Shown here in pieces: positions 34,792 through 45,548 of a stretch of 64,000 bases of DNA. Source of the DNA: Paracoccaceae bacterium (lineage in GTDB: Bacteria > Pseudomonadota > Alphaproteobacteria > Rhodobacterales > Rhodobacteraceae). The stretch lies in NCBI GenBank assembly GCA_029248915.1, contig JAQWIK010000079.1, positions 17,125 to 81,124 on the forward strand, read 5' to 3'. Below the pieces are notes generated by a model, which saw only the letters and a list, made by a program, of their open reading frames with translations, ran no database searches and was not told where the DNA came from. The position numbers and the translations under genes were made by a program. Position 1 is the first letter of the stretch. The number at the start of each line of letters is the position of its first letter.

Positions 34792-35892
34792 TTAATTAGA
34801 GAGCGACAGCGCAGAAACGCCATCAATAGTTGAAACTTCGATAAACTGTGCTCTATTTCTTAGATCTGAAAACAATTCGGGCCCTGTTCCTGTCATCCAG
34901 GCTTGAACCCCAAGCTTGCATATCTCATTGTACAAAGCAGCTTGTCTTTCAACATCTAGATGCGCAGAAACTTCATCAAGTAAAACAATCGGAGATATAT
35001 CACTTATTTTTGCAAGGGATTTAGCATTAGCTAATATGATGGATATTAAAAGCGCTTTTTGTTCCCCTGTTGAACAATCTTTTGCTAAAGTTGATTTGTC
35101 TGCGTAAACAGCTTGAAGATCTGATTTATGAGGGCCAACGCTTGTTCGGCCTAGTATCATATCGCTTCGACGCGATTCTTTAAGAGCCTCAACAGCCTCC
35201 TCTTCATTAGTGATTATTATTTGGTCTGGATCGATCAAAAGGAGCTCGGCTTTAGGAAATTTCTCTGTCAAATGACTTTGAGCTTCGCTCAAATATTTTA
35301 TAGCTTTTATTCTAGCCTTTTGGATAGAAACTGCATTTTTTGCCATCTCAATTTCAAGAGCATTGTACCAGTGGTCATTATGAATTTTTTCTTTTAACAG
35401 CCGATTTCTTTCTCTCATTGCTTTTTCATATGCGAGACTAACTTCTGCATGTTCTGGGAAATAACTTAAAGTCAGTCTGTCTAAAAACTGTCTTCGACCA
35501 CTTGTACCCTCTATCCATATTCTATCCATAGAGGGTACAAGCCAGACAATGCGTAAGATTTGGCCTAGTTTCATAATAGAGGCTTTTTTTCCGTCCAAAA
35601 AAAGACTGCGGGACTCACCATTCGTAGAGCAAATGGATACCTCATATTCTGATATTCTATTTTTTACTTTACCTTCAATTTTCCAACCTATGGCCTCAGG
35701 TTTGCGAGTAATATCGCTAGCAGTGGCACGTCGTAGTCCGCGGCCTGGTGAAAATAAAGAAACAGCCTCCAAAATATTAGTTTTACCTGTGCCATTTTTT
35801 CCAAAAACAACAACTGGTCTTCCATCAAGTAAAAGTTTCGATATTTTATGAGAGCGGAAGTGCGAAAGGGTCAGGCTTGATATGTATTCCAC
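34792..35892 (-). CDS. recF: DNA replication/repair protein RecF
   Basis: LTLSHFRSHKI, VVFGKNGTGKTNILEAVS, STGEQKALL. Confidence 0.96.
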   Translation of the reverse strand: MEYISSLTLSHFRSHKISKLLLDGRPVVVFGKNGTGKTNILEAVSLFSPGRGLRRATASDITRKPEAIGWKIEGKVKNRISEYEVSICSTNGESRSLFLDGKKASIMKLGQILRIVWLVPSMDRIWIEGTSGRRQFLDRLTLSYFPEHAEVSLAYEKAMRERNRLLKEKIHNDHWYNALEIEMAKNAVSIQKARIKAIKYLSEAQSHLTEKFPKAELLLIDPDQIIITNEEEAVEALKESRRSDMILGRTSVGPHKSDLQAVYADKSTLAKDCSTGEQKALLISIILANAKSLAKISDISPIVLLDEVSAHLDVERQAALYNEICKLGVQAWMTGTGPELFSDLRNRAQFIEVSTIDGVSALSLSN

Positions 35893-35934
35893 GACCTTTT
35901 CGAACCTTTTATTTCACTAATTAAAAATTTTAAT

Positions 35935-37053
35935 TCAAACGCGCATCGGCATAACAACGTAGACAGCGCTGGTGTCATTTCCCTCTCGCATTAAGGTAGG
36001 GTCACCTGACGAATTGAACAAAAATACAGCATTTTCCCGATCAACTTGGCTTGCTATCTCTAATAGATATTTAGCATTAAAACCTATCTCCAAAGGCTCA
36101 TCACCATACGCAACGGCTAGCTCCTCTTCTGCCGCCCCGCTATCAGGAGCATTTACCGATAATATCAATCTGTCTTCATCCATTGATAATTTAACTGCCC
36201 GTGACCGCTCTGAAGAAACAGTTGCAACTCTATCTACTGCTTTTGCAAAGTCATTAGCATCAACTTCGAGCCGCCTTAAATTTTCATTCGGGATAACTCG
36301 AGTATAGTCTGGAAAAGTTCCATCTATAACTTTGGACGTTAGTGTTATTTCTGGAGTAGCAAACCTGATTTTGGTTTCTGACACAGAAACAGCAATTTTA
36401 AGTTCATCGTCATCAAGTAATTTGCGCAACTCTCCAACAGTTTTCCTCGGTACTATTATACCGGGCATATCTGAAGCGCCTTCTGGCAATTCTGAGTCAA
36501 TTCTTGCAAGCCTGTGGCCGTCGGTTGCTACACACCGGAGGACTTTACCACCATCGGAAGATGCTATGTGCATGTATACACCATTGAGGTAATATCTCGT
36601 TTCTTCAGTAGAAACAGCAAATTTTGATTTATCAAATAGTCGCCTCAATATAGCGGCGTTTACTGAAAAATTCGATGAATATTCCGAGCTCGCCATGATT
36701 GGGAAATCTTCTTTAGGCAATGTGGCTAGTGAAAAGTTTGACCGGCCAGCCTCAACAGTCAAACGCCCTTTCTCTAAGTCTCCCGTTAAGGTTACAAGCG
36801 CACCATCTGGTAACTTTCGAACAATTTCATGTAAAGTTATGGCTGAAACTGTTATTGAGCCAGGCTGTTCAATTTGAGCTAGTGCTGTATCCACTACTTC
36901 AATATCAAGATCAGTAGCACGAAACTTTGCAGTTTCACCTTCAGCTTCAATTAACACATTGGATAAAATTGGTATCGTATTTCTTCGCTCAACAACTGAT
37001 TGAGCTTGTGAAATTGCTTTCAATAAATAGCTTCGTTCTACGCTCAACTTCAT
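35935..37053 (-). CDS. dnaN: DNA polymerase III beta subunit (sliding clamp)
   Basis: MKLSVERSYLLKAI, ETRYYLNGVYMH, ATDGHRLA, C-terminal YVVMPMRV. Confidence 0.98.
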   Translation of the reverse strand: MKLSVERSYLLKAISQAQSVVERRNTIPILSNVLIEAEGETAKFRATDLDIEVVDTALAQIEQPGSITVSAITLHEIVRKLPDGALVTLTGDLEKGRLTVEAGRSNFSLATLPKEDFPIMASSEYSSNFSVNAAILRRLFDKSKFAVSTEETRYYLNGVYMHIASSDGGKVLRCVATDGHRLARIDSELPEGASDMPGIIVPRKTVGELRKLLDDDELKIAVSVSETKIRFATPEITLTSKVIDGTFPDYTRVIPNENLRRLEVDANDFAKAVDRVATVSSERSRAVKLSMDEDRLILSVNAPDSGAAEEELAVAYGDEPLEIGFNAKYLLEIASQVDRENAVFLFNSSGDPTLMREGNDTSAVYVVMPMRV

Positions 37054-37187
37054 TATGTTGCTCCTCTTATTGAAACGAAGGATAATGTACTAAAACATTC
37101 AGTCAACGCAAGTTTTCATTAGAGATAAATTTTATATTGTTAATATATCTAAATTTTTTAGATTCAATTTCTTAATTTAGCCAAGAT

Positions 37188-38537
37188 TTATGCTTCTAGG
37201 GCCCTGCGAAGCATTTCTAAATCTTCAGCAATTTGCCCGTCTTGCGCTCTTAGCTCTTCGATACGCTTAACCCCATGCATTACGGTCGTATGATCCCTAC
37301 CACCAAACCTACGACCAATTTCTGGCAGACTACGACTAGTCAGTTGCTTGCTAAGAAACATTGCTATTTGCCTAGGCCGAGCGTACGTCCGAAGTCGTTT
37401 AGGGCCAATCATATCTGATAGTCTTATATTGTAATGCTCTGATACTTTGCGTTGTATCTCTTCAACAGTTATTTTTCTTTCTGATGCTCGAAGCACGTCA
37501 GCAAGACAATCTTGCGCTACTTCAAGCGTAATATGCCGACCGATAAGTGAAGCAAAGGCAAATAATCTTGTTAGAGCACCTTCTAAAACTCGAACATTTG
37601 TCGAAATTCGAAGTGCAAGGAATTCTAAGACGTTGTTGTCTATGCTAAGTTCTGGGTATTGCTGCTTTTGCCGTTCGACCTTTGATTGCAGAATACCCAA
37701 GCGTAACTCGTAGTCGGTTGGATGTAAGTCTACTACCAAACCCGATTGTAATCTGCTTTTTATTCTATCCTCTAAATCTTTTATTTCACCCGGTGCGCGG
37801 TCGCCTGAAATAATTATTTGTTTGTTTTGGTCGACTAGTGCATTGAAAGTATGAAAAAACTCTTCTTGGGTACTTCCTTTGCCAGCAATAAATTGAACAT
37901 CGTCAACCATTAAAATGTCTACGGATCGAAAAAGCTGTTTGAAATCCATCATTTTGCGCTCTCTCAGAGCCTGAACAAATCTATACATAAATTGTTCTGC
38001 AGACAAATATAGTACGTTTATATCTGGTCGACGATTACTAAGCTCCCAAGCTATGGCATGCATAAGGTGGGTTTTTCCTAAGCCAACCCCTCCATATAGA
38101 AAAAGCGGATTAAAACTTACGTCACCTCCTTCAGCAACTCGTCGAGCCGCTGCATGTGCTAACTCATTTGGTTTGCCAACCACAAAGGCATCAAATGTAA
38201 ATCTTTTATCTAGTTGTGCGCCAGTTAATTCATTATCTTTTGGAAAACTTATATGAGCAGGAGCGGAGGGTTGGGAGCTTGCTAAGTTATTTGATTTATT
38301 ATCTACTTCAAATCGAATTCGATTAATTTTATTAACTTCTAATGAAATTTGGGCAACTATTATTTCGCCAAAGTTTTGAGATACATAATTACCGAGAAAG
38401 TTTGTGGGTACCGTAAAAATGGCTACGTCTTCCTCAACATGGCTAAACTCGATCGGCGATAGCCAATTATTAAAGTTGTTTTCGCCGATTGATTTTTTGA
38501 GGGAAATTTTTAACTTGGTCCATTTTCTATCATCCAT
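37188..38537 (-). CDS. dnaA: chromosomal replication initiator DnaA
   Basis: GGVGLGKTHLMHAIAWE Walker A, MVDDVQFIAGK, C-terminal GRRFGGRDHTTVMHGVKRI. Confidence 0.98.
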   Translation of the reverse strand: MDDRKWTKLKISLKKSIGENNFNNWLSPIEFSHVEEDVAIFTVPTNFLGNYVSQNFGEIIVAQISLEVNKINRIRFEVDNKSNNLASSQPSAPAHISFPKDNELTGAQLDKRFTFDAFVVGKPNELAHAAARRVAEGGDVSFNPLFLYGGVGLGKTHLMHAIAWELSNRRPDINVLYLSAEQFMYRFVQALRERKMMDFKQLFRSVDILMVDDVQFIAGKGSTQEEFFHTFNALVDQNKQIIISGDRAPGEIKDLEDRIKSRLQSGLVVDLHPTDYELRLGILQSKVERQKQQYPELSIDNNVLEFLALRISTNVRVLEGALTRLFAFASLIGRHITLEVAQDCLADVLRASERKITVEEIQRKVSEHYNIRLSDMIGPKRLRTYARPRQIAMFLSKQLTSRSLPEIGRRFGGRDHTTVMHGVKRIEELRAQDGQIAEDLEMLRRALEA

Positions 38538-38804
38538 TTTAAAGTCCTAAATTCATACAAACCATCAGTTCAACGTAATGACCTGAAATTTCCCTAGCTT
38601 ACATCTTCTGAGACACGTACTAACGATCAAAAATTTTTTTTGATCTAAATACGAAAGACAACAATTTGACACTTTTCATAAAAGCTCTCAAATATTGCCC
38701 CCCCAGGCACAGTGAATCGCTAATACACGGTAACAACTTGATACAAGTAGTTTCAACACAACTTATTGCTTGACTCGAAAAAAAGTTAAAAAGAATCTCT
38801 TTTG

Positions 38805-38833
38805 AAATAAAAAACGCCTCTGAATAGAGGCGT
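38805..38833 (-). terminator. Rho-independent terminator downstream of rpsT
   Basis: Minus strand ACGCCTC-TATTCA-GAGGCGT followed by TTTTTTATT; 7-bp stem, 6-nt loop, T tract. Confidence 0.88.
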
Positions 38834-38876
38834 ATCGGTAATTAAAATTGAGTCGAGCTAGTTTAAAAATAATAAA

Positions 38877-39140
38877 TTATGCTATTTTTTTTACCCTTGC
38901 CGATAGCCTGGATATCTTTCGGGAAGCCGTGTTCTTGTGAAATATCCCTTTAGAAACGCCTCTCATCAATTCAGGCTGTACTGCAGTAAGCGCAGCACTT
39001 GCTGATGACTTATCACCACTTGATATTGCTTCTTCAACTTTTCGTAAAAATGTTCGAATACGAGAGCGCCGAGATTTGTTAACCGCAGCACGCTTATCAT
39101 TTTGACGAGCTCTTTTTTTTGATTGAGCCGTATTTGCCAT
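38877..39140 (-). CDS. rpsT: 30S ribosomal protein S20
   Basis: [39 protein letters not shown]; start set at MANTAQ rather than MVKMANT. Confidence 0.97.
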   Translation of the reverse strand: MANTAQSKKRARQNDKRAAVNKSRRSRIRTFLRKVEEAISSGDKSSASAALTAVQPELMRGVSKGIFHKNTASRKISRLSARVKKIA

Positions 39141-39179
39141 TTTTACCAACCTTTATGGTTATCATTTCATAGAAACTGC

Positions 39180-39208
39180 TCTTTAAGTCCGACTCGCATT
39201 GCTGTCAA
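39180..39208 (-). promoter_or_regulatory. sigma70-type promoter of rpsT
   Basis: Minus strand TTGACA (39208-39203), 17-nt spacer, TAAAGA (39185-39180) upstream of rpsT. Confidence 0.65.
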
Positions 39209-39240
39209 CATATAAACGAGTACCATTTGAACCTGATGTT

Positions 39241-40017
39241 CTATTTATCTCTAAATTGTGCTTCTCTTTTTTCCAGAAACGCCGCCATCCCTTCCTTCTG
39301 GTCTTCTGTAGCAAATAATGAATGAAAGCCACGGCGTTCAAAAAGTAATCCCTCGTTAAGAGTTGTTTCGTAAGAACGGTTCACCATCTCTTTAACCATA
39401 GCTACTGCAACCATTGATTTTTCTGCAATCTTGGTTGCAGCTGTTATGGCTTCGTCTCTCAATTTTTTTGCAGGAACAACTCTACTAACTAAACCGCAAC
39501 GTTCGGCTTCGTCGGATTCCATAAAGCGACCAGTTAGGTTCATATCCATAGATTTAGATTTGCCTATAAACCTCGTTAACCTTTGTGTTCCTCCCAAACC
39601 TGCCGAAACCCCAAGATTTATTTCTGGCTGTCCAAACTTTGCGGTATCGGAACAAATGATAAAATCACACATCATAGCCAATTCGCAGCCTCCACCAAGA
39701 GCATAACCAGACACTGCAGCTATTATGGGTTTTCTAATTGCAAGTATTCTATTAGACGGCTCCGTGAACATATCTCCCATGAAAGCATCAACAAAATTTT
39801 TATTTGCCATAACGGAAATGTCAGCCCCAGCAGCGAAAGCTTTTTCTGACCCTGTCAAAATAATACAACGGACTTTCTCATTCTTTTGGGCATCTTCTAA
39901 TGCGTCGGATAGTTCGCTTAACAGGGCTTCGTTTAAAGCATTCAGCGCGTCAGGCCGGTTTAGAGTTACAACGCAGATGTGGTCTTCGACTTCAACAATT
40001 ATTGTTTCGTAGGCCAT
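39241..40017 (-). CDS. enoyl-CoA hydratase
   Basis: [45 protein letters not shown] crotonase motifs. Confidence 0.95.
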   Translation of the reverse strand: MAYETIIVEVEDHICVVTLNRPDALNALNEALLSELSDALEDAQKNEKVRCIILTGSEKAFAAGADISVMANKNFVDAFMGDMFTEPSNRILAIRKPIIAAVSGYALGGGCELAMMCDFIICSDTAKFGQPEINLGVSAGLGGTQRLTRFIGKSKSMDMNLTGRFMESDEAERCGLVSRVVPAKKLRDEAITAATKIAEKSMVAVAMVKEMVNRSYETTLNEGLLFERRGFHSLFATEDQKEGMAAFLEKREAQFRDK

Positions 40018-40079
40018 TTAACGACTCTTAATTATTAAAACATCTATGTAGTTTAATAGCGAAATTCTTTGGGTTCAAG

Positions 40080-40931
40080 TTATCTTTGACAGTTTGGACA
40101 ATAGAAAGAAGACCTTCCAGACTGCGAAATTCTTTTAATGTTTCGGTCGCAACTTCTCGTTTTACACCTTTGGTTATCACGACCATAAACATAAAACTCG
40201 AATTGAAAATAACCTGAATTACCTTGTATATCGGTAAAATCTTTTAATGAGGATCCTCCTGCTTGGATAGCAGCATTTAAAATTATACGAATATTTTGAA
40301 CTAGCTCTTCGCATTTATCTTTTGAAATTTTAAAGGCTTTTTTTTTCGGCGAAATACCGCTCATGAAAAGGGCCTCGCAGACGTATATATTTCCTAAACC
40401 TGAAACTACAGATTGATCTAAAAGAACATTTTTGATTGGTGATTCTTTTTTGGATAGTTTTGATCTAAGGTAGTCAGAGTTAAAATTGTTGCCAAGTGGC
40501 TCTGGGCCTAATTTTTTAAGAAATTTATGATTATTTAAATCATTGGTTTTCGCTAAATCCATAGCCCCAAATCGTCGTGGATCGTTATATGTAATGATTG
40601 TGCCATCATTTAATTCAAAAATAACGTGATCATGTTTAGAAATTTTAGTAGGTTCCCGAAAAAAATTTCCAATCTTTGAGCCAGAAATAAGAATTCTTCC
40701 GGACATTCCCAAATGAATTAAGAGCGTTTCATTTGTACTCAAATCAACTAAAATATATTTGGATCGCCTTTTTAGGCCGAGTACTTTAGTTTCTGATAGG
40801 CGGTTTGCGAAATTTTCTGGGAAAGGCCAACGCAAATCTGGTCTATTTAGCCTGACTTTTTTAATTGTTGCACCCTCTAAAAAGAGTGAAACTCCCCGCA
40901 TTATTGTTTCAACCTCAGGTAGTTCTGGCAT
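40080..40931 (-). CDS. mutM: formamidopyrimidine-DNA glycosylase
   Basis: MPELPEVETIMRG, HLGMSGR, C-terminal zinc finger C..RSCDRNIKRISQSGRSSFYCPNCQR. Confidence 0.97.
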   Translation of the reverse strand: MPELPEVETIMRGVSLFLEGATIKKVRLNRPDLRWPFPENFANRLSETKVLGLKRRSKYILVDLSTNETLLIHLGMSGRILISGSKIGNFFREPTKISKHDHVIFELNDGTIITYNDPRRFGAMDLAKTNDLNNHKFLKKLGPEPLGNNFNSDYLRSKLSKKESPIKNVLLDQSVVSGLGNIYVCEALFMSGISPKKKAFKISKDKCEELVQNIRIILNAAIQAGGSSLKDFTDIQGNSGYFQFEFYVYGRDNQRCKTRSCDRNIKRISQSGRSSFYCPNCQR

Positions 40932-41048
40932 TTATTGCTCCGCGTATCAATTTTCTTTTATGGCCATTTTCATGTTTTGTAGAATAGGATGCATTGTAAC
41001 TCAGTGCTGTAATACTATAAGTGAATTACCTGGTTTAGGAAGATGTAC

Positions 41049-41801
41049 ATGTCAAAAACTCTTAACAAAGAAACTCATTTTGGCTTTGAGACTATTAACG
41101 AAAAAGAAAAAGCTGGACGTGTCCAAGGGGTCTTTAATTCTGTTGCATCGAAATATGATGTGATGAACGATGTAATGTCACTTGGAGTTCACCGTATCTG
41201 GAAGGATATGATGATGGACTGGCTTGCGCCAAGGTCTGATCAAAAACTTTTAGATGTAGCGGGTGGAACAGGTGACATCGCATTCAGATTTTTAAAACGT
41301 TCAGGCTTTGGGCACGCTACCGTTTTAGATTTAACCTCATCTATGCTAACTGAGGGTCAAAATCGAGCAGAAGCTGAACAGATGGTCAACCAGATTGATT
41401 GGGTGGTCGGCGATGCCATGCACTTGCCATTTGAAGACAATGTATTTGACGTTTACACAATAAGTTTTGGTATCCGTAATGTTACACGGCCCCAAGAAGC
41501 TCTGGAAGAAGCCTATAGGGTATTAAAGCCAGGTGGACGTATTATGGTTCTTGAATTTTCTCAGATTCCAGTACCATTAGGCCAATGGTTTTATGATCGT
41601 TATTCATTCAACTTTATACCTAAGATGGGTGAAATAATTACTAATGATCGTCATAGCTATCAATATTTAGTTGAATCAATTAGAAAATTTCCAGATCAAG
41701 AGACTTTTTTAGGAATGATTAAAAGCGCTGGTTTTGAAAATGCAAAATATCGAAATCTATCATTAGGGATAGCCTGTTTACACTCAGGTTGGAAGATTTG
41801 A
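41049..41801 (+). CDS. ubiE: demethylmenaquinone/ubiquinone biosynthesis C-methyltransferase
   Basis: [45 protein letters not shown]; start at 41049 (ORF-track start 41043). Confidence 0.97.
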   Translation: MSKTLNKETHFGFETINEKEKAGRVQGVFNSVASKYDVMNDVMSLGVHRIWKDMMMDWLAPRSDQKLLDVAGGTGDIAFRFLKRSGFGHATVLDLTSSMLTEGQNRAEAEQMVNQIDWVVGDAMHLPFEDNVFDVYTISFGIRNVTRPQEALEEAYRVLKPGGRIMVLEFSQIPVPLGQWFYDRYSFNFIPKMGEIITNDRHSYQYLVESIRKFPDQETFLGMIKSAGFENAKYRNLSLGIACLHSGWKI

Positions 41802-41804
41802 GCG

Positions 41805-43337
41805 ATGCGTGGCCCACATAATATTTTCAGGTTAATTCGAACTGGGGCAACATTAGAGAGAACGGGAGCTATGTCCATAGTTCTAGAGGCTTTAAATGCG
41901 CCAAGGCCTCTGCGGATAATAGCTCGCTTGCTATGTTGGCCAATAAAATGGCTTGGTCTGCGAGGTGACAAATCAATGCCTGCTGTTACTAGAGCTTTGT
42001 CTGCATTGGGGCCCGCTTACATAAAATTTGGTCAGATTTTATCAACCCGACCCGACTTGGTTGGTGGAGAGCTGGCCAACCAGTTACGCGTTCTTCAAGA
42101 CCAATTGCCGCCATTTTCTGTAGAAGAGGCGAAAAAAACTTTTTTCAATGAAACAGGTTTGTTAGCTGATGAAACTTTTGATAATTTTAGTGAGGCTATC
42201 GCGGCAGCTTCTATAGCTCAAGTTCACAAGGTGCGCGTTCGCGAAACGCAGGAAGAATTGGCTGTTAAGGTGCTCAGGCCGGGAATAGAAAAAGCATTTC
42301 GTCAAGATGTTGATGCTTTTTATTTGATTGCAGGACTAGTAGATTTTTTTGCACCTTTCGCCAGGCGTTTACGGCCAGTCGAAGTTATTGAGCATTTTGA
42401 GGGAATAGTTTTAAGCGAATTGGACCTTCGACTTGAAAGCTCATCTGCCTCAAAATTTAAAGATACCACAAAGGCTGATACCGGATTCAACGTTCCATCA
42501 GTAAATTGGAAATTGTCTGGTAAAAGGGTAATGACAATGTCTTGGGTTGAGGGTATTCCTCTTGGTGATTTAAATTCTCTTGAAAAATCTGGTCATGATA
42601 AATTTGCGTTGGGTGAACGGGTCTTACAACTTTTTTTAAACCATGCGCTTAGGGATGGGTTTTTTCATGCTGATATGCACCAAGGCAATCTAAAGGTTAA
42701 TTCAGATGGAGAAATAATCGCCTACGATTTTGGTATAATGGGTTACATTGATGAATACACCAGACGGGTTTATGCCGAAATTTTATATGGTTTCATTAAA
42801 AGAGATTATAAAAGAGTAGCAGAAGTACATTTTGAAGCAGGCTATGTACCAATAGATAGAGATGTGGAAGACTTTGCTGATGCTTTGCGTGCTGTAGGTG
42901 AGCCTATTTTTGGAATGGATGCAGCTAATATTTCGATGGGCAAGCTTCTTACCTATCTTTTTGAAGTGACTGAAAGGTTTGGAATGGAAACTCGTACAGA
43001 GTTGATTTTATTGCAGCGTACAATGGTTGTTGTTGAAGGTGTGTCTCGATCTTTAAACCCAAATATTAATATATGGAAAACAGCTCAACCAATTGTTGAA
43101 AATTACATACGGAAAAGTATTGGTCCGAAGGCCGTTTTTAAAGATATTCTACAGACGGTGAGAGTTGTGGCCCGGTTTGGGCCAAGGCTGCCAAATCTTG
43201 TTGAAAAAATCTTGCTAGACCATTCCGAAAAACAAGAAAAAAAGCCAACTGGCTTTGCTACCTTACCCTATGTTTCAATTGCAATTATTTCGGCATTCTT
43301 AGGTGCGCTAGCAGTAAATTTACTATCTAACTTCTAA
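41805..43337 (+). CDS. ubiB: ubiquinone biosynthesis kinase-like protein UbiB
   Basis: LGPAYIKFGQILSTRPDL, AAASIAQVHKV, FHADMHQGNL; follows ubiE. Confidence 0.96.
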   Translation: MRGPHNIFRLIRTGATLERTGAMSIVLEALNAPRPLRIIARLLCWPIKWLGLRGDKSMPAVTRALSALGPAYIKFGQILSTRPDLVGGELANQLRVLQDQLPPFSVEEAKKTFFNETGLLADETFDNFSEAIAAASIAQVHKVRVRETQEELAVKVLRPGIEKAFRQDVDAFYLIAGLVDFFAPFARRLRPVEVIEHFEGIVLSELDLRLESSSASKFKDTTKADTGFNVPSVNWKLSGKRVMTMSWVEGIPLGDLNSLEKSGHDKFALGERVLQLFLNHALRDGFFHADMHQGNLKVNSDGEIIAYDFGIMGYIDEYTRRVYAEILYGFIKRDYKRVAEVHFEAGYVPIDRDVEDFADALRAVGEPIFGMDAANISMGKLLTYLFEVTERFGMETRTELILLQRTMVVVEGVSRSLNPNINIWKTAQPIVENYIRKSIGPKAVFKDILQTVRVVARFGPRLPNLVEKILLDHSEKQEKKPTGFATLPYVSIAIISAFLGALAVNLLSNF

Positions 43338-44716
43338 TAACTATATTCTTTGAATATTTTAGTTAAATCTTTGTCCCAAGAACCATGATATTTTTCAAGT
43401 AACTCATCCGCAGAGCTTTTTCTTTTTTCAATATTTTCTTTAAGGGACTCTAAAAAATGAGACTCGTCGGAATATAACCCATTAGCGCTAGCTCTGGCTC
43501 TCTGTTTTAATCCAATCTCTGAGATCAGCACGGCTTCTTTGGCTAGATCAATTAATTTTAGGTTTCCAACAGAACCATTTAGCCCATCTTTTGCGGCGGC
43601 TATTCTTAAATTTTCCCGATCATCTTCATCCCAGCTTTTTACTATATCCCATGCGGCATCCAAAGAACTTTGATCGTAACAAATACCGACCCAGAAAGCT
43701 GGTAAGGCGCATAGGCGATGCCATTGACCAGCGTCTGCACCTCTCATTTCTATAAATGTTTTCAACCGTGCTTCTGGAAAGATTGTTGTTAAATGATCTG
43801 CCCAATCATCAAGTGTTGGCAACTCACCAGGCAAAGCTGGAAGCTCCCCTTTCATAAAATCCCTAAATGATTGTCCAAGGGCATTGATGTAATTCCCGTT
43901 GCGATAAACGAAGTACATTGGAACATCTAATGCATACTCCGCCCAGGCTTCGAAACCGAAGCCTTCATTGAAAACAAATGGTAGCAATCCCGTTCTCTGC
44001 GGATCTAAGCTACGCCAAATTCTGCTCCTCCAACTCTTGTGCCCGGTAAGGTTTCCATCAAAAAAAGGTGAGTTTGAAAAAAGTGCAGTAGCGACAGGTT
44101 GTAGTGCCAATGCAACACGCATTTTCTGAACCATGTCTGGTTCTGAGGAAAAGTCTAAATTTACCTGTACGGTGCATGTTCGAAACATCATTGACTTTCC
44201 CATAGTGCCGACTTGGTCCATGTACTCACTCATTAACCTATATCGACCTTTGGGCATGATTGGCATCTCATCATGCTTCCAGTGCGGCGCAGCTCCTAAG
44301 CCTATGAACCCAATATTTAGCTTATCAGCAATTGATTTAACCTCTGATAAATGGTCATTCACTTCATCACATGTCTGGAATACTGTTTGGAGTTGAGCGC
44401 CCGAAAGCTCTAGTGCTCCTCCTGGTTCTAATGAAACATTTGCTCCATTTTTAGAAAGGCCTATTATGTTATTGTTTTCTTTAATTGGTGCCCAACCATA
44501 TTCACTCTCTAATCCTTTTAGGATCGCAAGAATTGATTTATTTCCTTCATATGGAATAGGTAATAAGGTCTCTTTACAGTAACCAAACTTTTCGTGCTCT
44601 GTTCCGATACGCCAATCTGATTTTGGCTTACAGCCGGAGGCTAAGTATTCAATAAGTTGATTATAGTTTTCTATTCGGCCTCCACCTGATTGTGGTATAG
44701 ACATCAAGAACTCCAA
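43334..44716 (-). CDS. gshA: glutamate-cysteine ligase (plant/alphaproteobacterial GCS2 type)
   Basis: RIGTEHEKFGY, ISLEPGGALELSGAQL-like VSLEPGGALELSGAQL, TCTVQVNLDF. Confidence 0.95.
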   Translation of the reverse strand: MEFLMSIPQSGGGRIENYNQLIEYLASGCKPKSDWRIGTEHEKFGYCKETLLPIPYEGNKSILAILKGLESEYGWAPIKENNNIIGLSKNGANVSLEPGGALELSGAQLQTVFQTCDEVNDHLSEVKSIADKLNIGFIGLGAAPHWKHDEMPIMPKGRYRLMSEYMDQVGTMGKSMMFRTCTVQVNLDFSSEPDMVQKMRVALALQPVATALFSNSPFFDGNLTGHKSWRSRIWRSLDPQRTGLLPFVFNEGFGFEAWAEYALDVPMYFVYRNGNYINALGQSFRDFMKGELPALPGELPTLDDWADHLTTIFPEARLKTFIEMRGADAGQWHRLCALPAFWVGICYDQSSLDAAWDIVKSWDEDDRENLRIAAAKDGLNGSVGNLKLIDLAKEAVLISEIGLKQRARASANGLYSDESHFLESLKENIEKRKSSADELLEKYHGSWDKDLTKIFKEYSY

Positions 44717-44814
44717 ATTTATGCTTCAGAGAGCCTTGCGGCATTTTTCTATTAAGGTCAATGGATCTATTTATGTAACTGAGAAAATTTCCCGCTTAAC
44801 GTTAAAAACCGTTT

Positions 44815-45537
44815 CTAGATCCAATCACCAAAATTTGATTGCCAAAGCGTTAAAGCTGAAACAACAGCAGTATCGGCTCGTAAAATTCGCGGTCCTAAAC
44901 TTACAGAGAAGGTTTTTGGGTGTTTTAAAAAGTGATTTTTTTCATTTTGTGAAAATCCACCTTCCGGGCCTATAAATATTGCCCAGGCTCCATTTGGAAA
45001 ACTAGACAAATTTCTTATTGGTTTTAAGTTATCTTCATTACAAAAAAAAATATTCCGGGCTTCTGGCCAATTTTCTAATGTATCAATTAGCTTACAAATT
45101 GTGTGGACTTTAGGAACATAAGTTCCACCACATTGCTCTGCAGCTTCTATTGCGTGTGCTTGCAGCCGGCTCTGATTAATTCTTTCTGAATTAGTAAACT
45201 CGCTATGTGTTGGAAATATTTTGGCTACTCCAAGTTCGGTAGCTTTTTCGACAATAAAATCGGTGCGGGATTTTTTGATAGGTGAAAAAAATAACCAAAC
45301 ATCAGGTGGAGCCAAAGACGGTCGTATTTTATTTAAGCATCGCAACCGAACAACGCGCTTGCTTCCACTAATTATCTCTGCGAGCCATTCACCATCACTG
45401 TTGTTAAAGATCAGGATATGGTCGCTGACTTTTTGTCGCATTACAGCAAAAAGGTAATTTGCTTGATTACGCTCCAAAGAAATGATTTGTGCGTCACAAA
45501 GTTGATCTCTTACATATAGTCGTATTTTTGGATCCAT
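44815..45537 (-). CDS. rsmE: 16S rRNA (uracil(1498)-N(3))-methyltransferase
   Basis: KKSRTDFIVEKATELGVAKIFP, AIFIGPEGGFSQNE, SLGPRILRADTAVVSAL; likely start at MDPKIRLYV (45537), avoiding overlap with ubiA. Confidence 0.94.
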   Translation of the reverse strand: MDPKIRLYVRDQLCDAQIISLERNQANYLFAVMRQKVSDHILIFNNSDGEWLAEIISGSKRVVRLRCLNKIRPSLAPPDVWLFFSPIKKSRTDFIVEKATELGVAKIFPTHSEFTNSERINQSRLQAHAIEAAEQCGGTYVPKVHTICKLIDTLENWPEARNIFFCNEDNLKPIRNLSSFPNGAWAIFIGPEGGFSQNEKNHFLKHPKTFSVSLGPRILRADTAVVSALTLWQSNFGDWI

Positions 45538-45548
45538 AGAGGCACCAT

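Noticed and set aside
38666-38695. TTGACA on the plus strand in the dnaA/rpsT spacer as a promoter
   Set aside because: No plus-strand gene follows and no good -10 at the right spacing.
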